From JAQVYV01 sp964507305 (GTDB taxonomy: Bacteria > Bacillota > Clostridia > Saccharofermentanales > UBA5734): a stretch of 15,123 bases of DNA. Below, piece after piece: positions 7,717 through 15,123 of the stretch. The notes under the pieces are model-generated. The model was not told the DNA's origin. It did no database searches and was given only the letters and a program-made list of their open reading frames with translations. Each line of letters starts with the position of its first letter. The stretch's first letter is position 1. Both the position numbers and the translations under genes were made by a program. The stretch lies in assembly GCA_964507305.1 (NCBI GenBank), contig CAZDPQ010000061.1, positions 1 through 15,123 on the forward strand. The letters are read 5' to 3'.

Positions 7717-7745
7717 TTTACAGAAACCCCGCAGTGTGATAGAAT
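7717..7745 (+). promoter_or_regulatory. Sigma-A-type promoter of the tig-clpP-clpX operon
   Basis: TTTACA at 7717-7722 and TAGAAT at 7740-7745 are separated by exactly 17 nt, and a TG at 7737-7738 makes the -10 an extended one. Transcription would begin near 7752, giving a leader of about 45 nt. In the leader a small hairpin (GGCC-TTC-GGCC, around 7767-7777) precedes the GGGAGG ribosome binding site at 7782-7787. No CIRCE (TTAGCACTC-N9-GAGTGCTAA) and no CtsR-type heptad repeat is seen here. Confidence 0.75.
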
Positions 7746-7797
7746 CTTTTAACGTTTGAAAAGCGGGCCTTCGGCCTTTCAGGGAGGATCATTGTAA

Positions 7798-9153
7798 ATG
7801 AGCACGACGATCAGCAGAAAAGACAACAGTCTTGTAGAGATAGCCTTTGACATTCCGAAAGAAGAATTTTCGGAAGCGCTCGGCAAGGCTTATCAGAAAA
7901 ACATCAGGCGGTTCAGCATACCGGGCTTCCGTCCCGGCAAGGCCCCGATGAACCTTGTGATGAAATATTACGGCGAAGGCGTCCTGTATGACGATGCGAT
8001 CGAGTACGTCGCCGAGAAGTCCTACGCGGAGGCTGTCAAGGAGCACGGGCTCGACCCCGTGTCACGCCCCCAGATCGAGGAGATCGCGGAGATCGGCAGT
8101 GACAAGGGCATGAAATTCACGATCCTTGTGACCGTCAAGCCTGAAGTCCGGCTCGGTGATTACAAGGGGATCCGCGTCGACAGGCCGCAGGCCGGGGTCA
8201 CCGACAGCCAGGTCGATGCCGAGCTCGAGCGTGTGCGCGAGCGGAATGCCAGGATGGTCCCGGCGGATGACCGGGCGGTGCTGAGCGGCGATACGGCCAA
8301 CATCGATTATGAAGGATTCCTGGACGGCAAGCCCTTCGACGGCGGCAAGGGAAATTCCTACGACCTTCGCATCGGCTCCAACACCTTCATCCCCGGATTC
8401 GAGGAGCAGGTCATCGGTCGGTCTGCCGGCGAGGAGTTCGAGGTCAACGTCACATTTCCCGAGGATTACCACAGCGAAGAGCTCAAGGGGAAGCCCGTCG
8501 TTTTCAAGGTCAAGGTCAACGGCATCAAATTCCGGGAGCTTCCTGTAGCGGATGATGAATTCGCCAAGGATGTCAGCGAATTCGACACGCTTGCCGAATA
8601 CAGGGAAAGCCTGAAAGCCAAGCTGCTGGATACGGCGGAGAAAAACGCGGACAGCGAATTCGAGGAAAGCATCGTCGAAAAAGTCGTCGGGGATTCTTCC
8701 GTCGACGTTCCCGCCATCATGGTCGAAAACGAGCTGGACAAAATGATCGACGAGCAGGCCAACCGGATGAAATACCAGGGGATCGAATTCGAGCAGTACC
8801 TCCAATATATCGGCCAGGACAAGGATTCGTTTCGCAGCAGCCTCCAGGAGAGCGCGGAGAAGAGGGTGAAGACCAATCTTGTCATGGAAGCGGTCGGCAG
8901 GGAGCTTGCCTTTGAGATCACGGAAGAGGACATCGACGCGGAGGTCCGCGCGATCGCCGACCAGTACCACATGAAGCCCGAGGATATCCGGTCGACCTTC
9001 GACGGGAACGACCAGTATTTCAAGGAAAGCATCGTCTTCAAGAAAACTTTGAATTATCTCAAGGAGCAGGCTTCTTCCGGCGAAGCGAAGCCGAAGGCGA
9101 AGAAAACGGCGAAAAAGGCTGTTGATAAGAAGAAGCCCGAAGAAGTACAATAA
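7798..9153 (+). CDS. tig: Trigger factor (ribosome-associated chaperone and peptidyl-prolyl isomerase)
   Basis: Trigger factor docks at the ribosome exit tunnel and shields new chains; its central domain catalyses prolyl cis-trans isomerisation. The 451-residue protein has all three parts. The ribosome-binding N-domain carries the signature loop GFRPGKAP at residues 43-50. The FKBP-type domain lies around residues 160-250 (DTANIDYEGFLDGKPFDGG, then IPGFEEQVIG). The helical C-domain follows. The last 26 residues or so are a Lys/Ala/Glu-rich tail (KPKAKKTAKKAVDKKK), probably disordered. The ATG at 7798 follows GGGAGG by 10 nt. The gene heads a run with clpP 64 nt downstream and then clpX, a common bacterial order that links folding with degradation of damaged proteins. 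Identity is secure. Confidence 0.96.
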   Translation: MSTTISRKDNSLVEIAFDIPKEEFSEALGKAYQKNIRRFSIPGFRPGKAPMNLVMKYYGEGVLYDDAIEYVAEKSYAEAVKEHGLDPVSRPQIEEIAEIGSDKGMKFTILVTVKPEVRLGDYKGIRVDRPQAGVTDSQVDAELERVRERNARMVPADDRAVLSGDTANIDYEGFLDGKPFDGGKGNSYDLRIGSNTFIPGFEEQVIGRSAGEEFEVNVTFPEDYHSEELKGKPVVFKVKVNGIKFRELPVADDEFAKDVSEFDTLAEYRESLKAKLLDTAEKNADSEFEESIVEKVVGDSSVDVPAIMVENELDKMIDEQANRMKYQGIEFEQYLQYIGQDKDSFRSSLQESAEKRVKTNLVMEAVGRELAFEITEEDIDAEVRAIADQYHMKPEDIRSTFDGNDQYFKESIVFKKTLNYLKEQASSGEAKPKAKKTAKKAVDKKKPEEVQ

Positions 9154-9165
9154 GAAGGGTAATGC

Positions 9166-9182
9166 GCGGCGGGTGCCGCCGC
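9166..9182 (+). other. Strong GC hairpin in the tig-clpP gap
   Basis: GCGGCGG (9166-9172), loop GTG and CCGCCGC (9176-9182) form a perfect 7-bp all-GC stem 12 nt after the tig stop and 35 nt before the clpP start. There is no U-run after it, so it is not a standard terminator. It may be an RNA processing or stabilising element that sets the ratio of tig to clpPX message; that role is inference. Confidence 0.55.
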
Positions 9183-9217
9183 AGCCAATGGACAGAGAAC
9201 AGAAAGGGGAGACGGGT

Positions 9218-9803
9218 ATGAGTCTTGTGCCGATCGTAATAGAACAGACCAACAGGGGCGAAAGGTCCTATGATATTTTTTCACGGCTGCTCAAGGAGCG
9301 CATCGTGATCCTGAGCGATGAAGTCAACGAAGTGACGGCGAGCCTGATCACGGCGCAGCTCCTCTTCCTTGAGGCGGAGGATCCCGAGAAGGACATCCAG
9401 TTCTATATCAACAGCCCGGGCGGCGAGATCTCCGCGGGGATGATGATTTATGACACGATGCAGTACATCAAGCCCGATGTCCAGACGATCTGTGTCGGGA
9501 TGGCCGCGAGCATGGGCGCGTTCCTGCTTGCCGCCGGCGCGAAGGGCAAGCGGTTCGCGCTGCCGAACGCCGAGGTGATGATCCATCAGCCTCTGGGCGG
9601 CGTTCAGGGGCAGGCAACGGACATCAAGATCGCCGCCGAGCACATCGTCAGGACCCGGGAAAGGCTCAACAGGATCCTCAGCGAACGGACCGGCCAGCCG
9701 TACGAGAAGGTCGCGGCCGATACGGAACGCGACAACTGGCTGAGCGCGGAACAGGCGGTCGAATACGGCCTGATCGACAGCATCATGGTAAGGAATGTCC
9801 AGC

Positions 9804-9814
<11 letters not shown>
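9218..9814 (+). CDS. clpP: ATP-dependent Clp protease proteolytic subunit
   Basis: ClpP forms the 14-subunit barrel that degrades proteins fed in by AAA+ unfoldases such as ClpX. The 198-residue product has the full serine-protease triad: S98 in GMAASMGA, H123 in MIHQP and D172 in ERDNW. The oxyanion segment INSPGGEISAGM and the hydrophobic N-terminus MSLVPIVIEQT, typical of the mature family start, are also present. The ATG at 9218 lies 7 nt after AAAGGGGA. Frame continues upstream to 9122 (with an ATG at 9188), but that stretch overlaps the tig end and the GC hairpin and is not family-like. No long propeptide is therefore expected. The stop overlaps clpX by 11 nt, consistent with coupled synthesis of protease and unfoldase. 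Confidence 0.96.
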
Positions 9815-11132
<1,318 letters not shown>

Positions 11133-11135
<3 letters not shown>

Positions 11136-11154
11136 ACCCCGTCACAGGGGTTCA
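11133..11154. terminator. Bidirectional hairpin between converging clpX and the secA-like gene
   Basis: TGAACCCC (11133-11140), loop GTCACA and GGGGTTCA (11147-11154) form a perfect 8-bp stem. The first three bases are the clpX stop codon, and the last three are the complement of the secA-like stop codon, so both TGA stops lie at the foot of the same hairpin. Tails are weak: TTCATT follows on the plus strand and no U-run follows on the minus strand. Termination efficiency is uncertain in both directions. Confidence 0.6.
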
Positions 11155-13476
11155 TTCATTACGATGCCTTTGAGCGATTTTCATCAGGGAATCCAGAAAA
11201 GGGAAAAGCTGCAGCTGCTCGGCGGAGTCGCTGACGAGATAAGTCCAGGTGGACGAAGGCCTGGAGAATCCGAGTCCCTCCATGTCTATCCCGTTTTCAT
11301 CGATCACGGCCGACGCGAGAAGCTCCGAGATCTCGGAGCGGATGTTTTCTTTCAATTCGAGGAACGAATCGAACAGGATCTTGTTGTATTCGAACAGCGG
11401 GTCTTTTCCTGACATTTTCATGATATGGATGCTGTCCCTGACATAGCTCATGTTATCGAGGTATTCCGCCCAGGCGTTGTTGATGACGCGAAGGCACAGG
11501 ATCTTTTCGCAGCCGCAGACATGCTCCCTCCCAAAAGTCCGGCAGAGACCGGCAAACCGTTCGGGATGGAGCTTTTCCATATACGGGGAGACCCGGATGT
11601 CTGCCAGCAGGATCCCGGACCGCAGGGAGCGGATGTGGCTGCTCTGTTCCTGGATCATCACCGTGTACTTCGACAGGGAGCTGCGGATGTCGGCGTGCAG
11701 CCCCTGTACGATGCGCTGCAGCCTGGAAGCTTCGCGCAGGATCTTTTCGTCGGTGATCCGTTCATCCTTATAACCGGTCAGCAATCTGGAGGGGACCAGC
11801 TCGGAAAATCCGTACTTGACGAAAATATCATCCTCGATGCTGATGAAAAAGCGGGACTCGCCCGGATCGCCCTGGCGGCCGGCGCGGCCCCGCAGCTGAT
11901 TGTCGACGCGCAGGCTTTCGTGGCGGTTGGTCCCGAGAACGAGCAGCCCGCCGCGGGCGAGGACGAAATCACGGTTTTCCTCATCGGCGCCGCCCAGGCG
12001 GATATCGATCCCGCGTCCTGCCATATTGGTGGATACCGTGACCGAGCGCGTGTCGCCGGCCATGGCGATGAGCGGGGCCTCCATTTCGTCATTGCGGGCG
12101 TTCAGGACCCTGCAGGGGATCTGCTCCTCCTGAAGGCGCGCATACAGATCCTCGGACTCTTCTACGCTGGCGGTGCCGATCAGGACGGGCCGGCCTGCCT
12201 CATATGCTTCGCGGATCGCCGCAAGCACCGCGCGGGATTTTGCCGCGCGGCTGGAATAGATCTGGTCTTTGCGGTCCCTTCGGATCATCGGATGGTGGGT
12301 CGGGATCACATGGACTTTGAGATCGTACGTGTTGTCCAGTTCTTCCGCGGCGGGAACGGCGGTCCCGGTCATTCCGGAAAGGCGAGGATACAGTCTCATG
12401 AAATTCTGCAGCGTGATCTGGGAGAGGATGCGTCCTTTTTTCGACGGCGGAAGGCCTTCTTTCGCCTCGATGGCCTCGTGGAGTCCGTGGGGCCAATGCC
12501 TCTTCTGCGCGACCCGTCCGGTAAATTCATCAACAAGATGGATCTTGCCGTCCCTGACAATGTAATCGACATCCTTTTTCAGCAGTTCGGCGGCGAACAA
12601 AGCATTGTTCAGGGCAACGACCGTTTCGATATTTTCCTCGTCATACAGATTGCCGATGCCGAGCCGCGTTTCGGACCGGCCGATCCCTTCTTCGGTGAGG
12701 TAGACATTGCTTTCATATTCGTCGATTTCATAGTCGCGGCCGGGCTCAAGCGTCCGGGCAAGTTCCGCGATCCCGGACAGATCCGCCTTCTGGGACAGGT
12801 CGGTCGATTCGGCGATCACCAGGGGGATGCGCGCTTCGTCGATGAGGATCGAATCGGCCTCATCCACGATCGCGTATTCGAAGCGGTGGCTGAACAACTC
12901 ATCGCGCGATTCCGCCGTGAATTCGCGGAGATAGTCAAACCCGCTCTCCCTTGCGGTCATATAGGTGACATCGCAGGCATAGGCGGCTTTCCGTTCCGCG
13001 AAAGACTGGCCTTCCTGCAGGTGCCCGGATGTGATTCCGAGCATGTCGTAGACCGGCTTCAGCCAGTGCGCGTCACGCTTCGCAAGATAGTCGTTGAACG
13101 TGTAGATATCCACGTGGATCCCTGCCACGCAATGAATGAAAGCGGGGAAGGCTGCGGCGATGGTCTTGCCTTCGCCGGTTGCCATCTCGGCGATGCCGCC
13201 TCCGCTGAGAACGAGCCCTGCCCACAGCTGTTCATCATAGGCACGCAGACCGAGGGTCCGGAAAACGGCTTCTTTGACCAGGGCGAATCCTCCGGCAATG
13301 AAATCGGGAGTGAATTCCGGCATGGCGCCTCCCGCGGTGAACGCGGCTGTCCCGGTCTTCCATTCGGCTGCCTTTCCGCATATCTCTCCGTCGGATAATC
13401 CCGACAAGTCGATCGCGTGGATCCGGCGTAGAATGTCGCTGGATTCCGGGCTCATTTTCTGGATCGTTTCGTACAA
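11152..13476 (-). CDS. secA2: Accessory SecA-family preprotein translocase ATPase (SecA2-like)
   Basis: The 774-residue protein has SecA order. A short N-terminal region leads to nucleotide-binding domain 1 with LRAYDEQLWAGLVL (instead of MRPFDVQLIGG), Walker A ATGEGKT at 99-105, FNDYLAKRDAHW, and Walker B VDEADSILIDEARIP from 204. A preprotein-crosslinking insertion covers about 220-350, with MTGTA at 369-373. Nucleotide-binding domain 2 has TASVEESE, NMAGRGIDIRLGG and QLRGRAGRQGDPGESRF at 527-543. The scaffold and wing domains end with NNAWAEYLDNM. The protein stops there, without the C-terminal linker and Cys-rich SecB/phospholipid-binding tail. It is shorter than usual housekeeping SecA (about 830-900) and near SecA2 of Listeria or Clostridioides. 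SecA2 proteins export a small set of clients. The start is TTG at 13476, with GGAGGA (13484-13489) 7 nt upstream. It could instead be a divergent sole SecA. Confidence 0.85.
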   Translation of the reverse strand: MYETIQKMSPESSDILRRIHAIDLSGLSDGEICGKAAEWKTGTAAFTAGGAMPEFTPDFIAGGFALVKEAVFRTLGLRAYDEQLWAGLVLSGGGIAEMATGEGKTIAAAFPAFIHCVAGIHVDIYTFNDYLAKRDAHWLKPVYDMLGITSGHLQEGQSFAERKAAYACDVTYMTARESGFDYLREFTAESRDELFSHRFEYAIVDEADSILIDEARIPLVIAESTDLSQKADLSGIAELARTLEPGRDYEIDEYESNVYLTEEGIGRSETRLGIGNLYDEENIETVVALNNALFAAELLKKDVDYIVRDGKIHLVDEFTGRVAQKRHWPHGLHEAIEAKEGLPPSKKGRILSQITLQNFMRLYPRLSGMTGTAVPAAEELDNTYDLKVHVIPTHHPMIRRDRKDQIYSSRAAKSRAVLAAIREAYEAGRPVLIGTASVEESEDLYARLQEEQIPCRVLNARNDEMEAPLIAMAGDTRSVTVSTNMAGRGIDIRLGGADEENRDFVLARGGLLVLGTNRHESLRVDNQLRGRAGRQGDPGESRFFISIEDDIFVKYGFSELVPSRLLTGYKDERITDEKILREASRLQRIVQGLHADIRSSLSKYTVMIQEQSSHIRSLRSGILLADIRVSPYMEKLHPERFAGLCRTFGREHVCGCEKILCLRVINNAWAEYLDNMSYVRDSIHIMKMSGKDPLFEYNKILFDSFLELKENIRSEISELLASAVIDENGIDMEGLGFSRPSSTWTYLVSDSAEQLQLFPFLDSLMKIAQRHRNE

Positions 13477-13483
13477 AATGCGT

Positions 13484-13489
13484 TCCTCC
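13484..13489 (-). promoter_or_regulatory. Ribosome binding site fixing the TTG start of the secA-like gene
   Basis: On the minus strand GGAGGA lies 7 nt before the TTG at 13476. The first in-frame ATG (13455) has no such site, so TTG is the likely start despite being a weaker codon. Confidence 0.75.
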
Positions 13490-13511
13490 GGGATATGGAT
13501 GTCATTTTCCT

Positions 13512-13520
13512 ATTTTACCA
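13512..13520 (-). promoter_or_regulatory. Extended -10 promoter element for the secA-like gene
   Basis: Read on the minus strand the sequence is TGGTAAAAT: a TGn motif joined to TAAAAT, 36 nt before the start codon. There is no good -35 at 16-18 nt, as is common for extended -10 promoters. It lies in the AT-rich part of the divergent control region. Confidence 0.5.
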
Positions 13521-13585
13521 TAACGAGACTTGTTTTCGCGTACGATAATGGCCGCTGCTGCGCGATTTTGTATGTTTTTCAGAGG

Positions 13586-13627
13586 ATGAAACGGGGATCG
13601 GAGCGGAGTACACTTAGGACACTTCAG
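13586..13627 (+). promoter_or_regulatory. Weak promoter candidate and 9-nt direct repeat before the kinase-fusion gene
   Basis: ATGAAA (13586-13591) and TACACT (13609-13614) are spaced 17 nt apart and each matches four of six consensus bases, so the promoter call is weak. Overlapping it are two adjacent 9-nt units, ACACTTAGG (13610-13618) and ACACTTCAG (13619-13627), which could be a small operator. The rest of the 168-bp divergent gap (13477-13644) shows no hairpin or other clear signal apart from the elements listed separately. Confidence 0.25.
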
Positions 13628-13644
13628 CAGAAACGAGGGACACC

Positions 13645-15123
13645 ATGGAGACAGGCAGATCGATCGACGGAAGGTACAGGGTCCGGTCAAAGCTCGGGGA
13701 GAACACGTACCTCGCCGAGAATATCGCGACAGGAGTCCGATGGGTGTTCAAGAAGGCAGACAGCATGGACGCCGGGACATCATCCCTGCTGAGGCATGTC
13801 CGGCATCCCGCACTGCCGCGGATCTTCGAGTACCTGATGATCGACGGGACGCAATATTCCGTGACGGAATATATCGAGGGCGTTCCATTGCTCGAATTAT
13901 GCATGCGTCAAGGCGGCCGGATCGATTTTCACAGAGCCTGCAGCTATATGGGCGCCATCGCCGGCGTGGTCCATTTCCTCCATACGGCTACGGGGCGGCC
14001 GATCCTGCATCTGGACATCAAGCCTGGGAATATCGTCATATCCGACAGCGGGATCCCTTGTCTGATCGACTTCGGCTGCATGCGCCTGCAGGATGGGTCA
14101 GCAGCCGGGGATCCCGGCGAAAGCGCGAAGCGGGGCTCTGCAGTCACCGCTTTCGGGACTCCGGGATATCTGCCGCCGGAGCTTCTCGCGGGAGGCGTGC
14201 CGTCCCCGGCTTCTGACATTTATATGATCGGCATGACCCTTTTCAGGATCATCGCGGATGTCGGCGGACCTATGCTTTCCGTGCCGCCTCTCAGGGAACT
14301 CGCGTCGCATCTTCCCGCAGCTCTGGCGTCGGTCATCGGCAAATGCACGATGAGCGATCCGGCCGACCGTTACCGCGGCGCGGATGAGCTTGCCAGGGAC
14401 CTGGCGGATCTTGCCGCTTCGATGACAGAGGAATACGCCTGTTTTCATGGGAAAAAGAACGCTCTCGTCCTCAAGGATTCGCCCCCCGCACCGGATATTC
14501 CCCTCGTGCATCCGGAACCATCCTGTGCGGCCGGCAGGACGATGCCGGATCCGGCAGGGAAGAAGAAAGGAAAAAGCGCGAGAAAGATCCTGTGTGTCTG
14601 GGGAAACGGCAGTTTTGCCTGCGAATTCGCCCATGTCCTCGGTTCCCTCGACCGGATGGTCATCCTGATCGATGCCGATCTGCTTTCGCCTTCCGCTGAT
14701 CTTCTTGCGGATGTCCTGCGCACGGACCGGACCGGCAGCCCCGGCCGGTCCGAAGGGTGCAGCCTCAGCGAATTGATGGAGGAATACGCGGGGAACAGAC
14801 TGAGCTGCGAATCGATCGACGCTTTTTCCGACAGGACGGGATCGGAGAATGTGCGCTGCATCTGCGGCATGTACCGGATGGAGGATTACGAATACTACAG
14901 CACGGCCGGCCTTTCCGCCATGATCCGTCTGGCGTCGCAGTGCAGCGATTTTGTGATCGTCGCATGCAATAAGTTCATCTATGATGAGTTCACCTGCCTC
15001 TCTCTGCTGCATGCGGACCTGATCCTTGTTCCGCTGACAGCCAATCATATCTCGTTCCGCGAATATCACCGCTACGTGAAGTTTCTGTCCGGCCGACGGC
15101 AGATCGATCCGGACAAGCTGGCA
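13645..15123 (+). CDS. Ser/Thr protein kinase fused to a degenerate MinD/CpaE-like P-loop domain (3' truncated)
   Basis: The frame is open from the ATG at 13645 to the window end (493 residues, no stop). GAGGGA lies 4 nt before the ATG. Residues 11 to about 260 are a Hanks-type kinase: K36 in VFKK, the catalytic loop HLDIKPGN (D124, K126, N129), the metal-binding DFG at D142, and TPGYLPPE in the activation segment. The glycine loop is about four residues short (LGENTYLAEN), and Thr stands where the helix-C Glu is expected. A Pro/Lys-rich linker covers about 270-312. From 313 a MinD/ParA-like fold begins (KILCVWGNG, then VILIDADLLSPSADLL with D343 and D345), with the later strands DFVIVACN and ADLILVPLT. 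The deviant Walker A (KGGxGKT) is absent, as in atypical CpaE/TadZ-type ATPases. No membrane segment is visible. The probable role is a cytosolic regulatory or polar scaffold for a surface appendage or secretion machine, by inference. It is divergent from the secA-like gene. Confidence 0.8.
   Translation, partial: METGRSIDGRYRVRSKLGENTYLAENIATGVRWVFKKADSMDAGTSSLLRHVRHPALPRIFEYLMIDGTQYSVTEYIEGVPLLELCMRQGGRIDFHRACSYMGAIAGVVHFLHTATGRPILHLDIKPGNIVISDSGIPCLIDFGCMRLQDGSAAGDPGESAKRGSAVTAFGTPGYLPPELLAGGVPSPASDIYMIGMTLFRIIADVGGPMLSVPPLRELASHLPAALASVIGKCTMSDPADRYRGADELARDLADLAASMTEEYACFHGKKNALVLKDSPPAPDIPLVHPEPSCAAGRTMPDPAGKKKGKSARKILCVWGNGSFACEFAHVLGSLDRMVILIDADLLSPSADLLADVLRTDRTGSPGRSEGCSLSELMEEYAGNRLSCESIDAFSDRTGSENVRCICGMYRMEDYEYYSTAGLSAMIRLASQCSDFVIVACNKFIYDEFTCLSLLHADLILVPLTANHISFREYHRYVKFLSGRRQIDPDKLA

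Noticed and set aside
9122..9217. N-terminal extension of ClpP upstream of 9218
   Set aside because: The extra frame overlaps the tig end and a GC hairpin. The start at 9218 has a ribosome binding site and gives the typical mature N-terminus.
8062..9252. Minus-strand open frame (396 codons) opposite tig
   Set aside because: It mirrors trigger factor codons and runs into the clpP start region. The Leu/Asp-rich translation is typical of an antisense shadow.
11425..13398. Long plus-strand open frame (657 codons) antisense to the secA-like gene
   Set aside because: It lies wholly opposite a gene with clear SecA motifs, its translation resembles no known family, and long antisense frames are expected in GC-rich coding DNA.

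Overview
The window is about 15 kb of GC-rich bacterial chromosome, with almost every base inside a gene. The gene content fits a Gram-positive (Bacillota, most likely Clostridia-type) organism: a tig-clpP-clpX chaperone/protease run, a single-chain PurL with a fused glutaminase, a short NagB of the Bacillus type, a SecA2-like second translocase motor and a Hanks-type kinase fused to a MinD-like domain. Ribosome binding sites are strong GGAGG types and several starts are GTG or TTG. The taxon is inferred from family resemblance only; no rRNA or tRNA is present to confirm it.

Bases 2-2888 hold four tightly packed plus-strand genes that overlap at each junction by 14, 8 and 4 nt: the end of a left-handed beta-helix (UDP-GlcNAc pyrophosphorylase-like) protein, a HAD phosphatase, a NYN-LOTUS putative RNase, and PgeF (YfiH). 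They look translationally coupled. A short tandem-repeat patch and several promoter-like boxes follow. Bases 3090-7657 hold nagB (glucosamine-6-phosphate deaminase) and purL (FGAM synthase), apparently co-transcribed although they serve different pathways. A second GC-rich tandem-repeat patch then leads into a good sigma-A-type promoter and the operon tig-clpP-clpX (7798-11135), which covers nascent-chain folding and regulated proteolysis.

clpX meets a minus-strand gene tail to tail at 11133-11154. There the two stop codons form the base of one perfect 8-bp hairpin. The minus-strand gene (11152-13476) encodes a SecA-family ATPase that looks like an accessory motor: 774 residues, no C-terminal zinc-binding tail, and altered motifs. 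From a 168-bp shared divergent control region, a plus-strand gene starts at 13645 and runs off the window end. Its product joins a Ser/Thr kinase with a shortened glycine loop to a MinD/CpaE-like domain whose Walker A is destroyed.

The left 11 kb is ordinary housekeeping in unusual company. The right end (11.1-15.1 kb) is the part most likely to belong to a less described system: an accessory Sec motor placed head to head with a kinase-pseudoATPase fusion, which may open a Tad-pilus or other surface-secretion locus beyond the window. That last step is inference, because the downstream genes are not visible.
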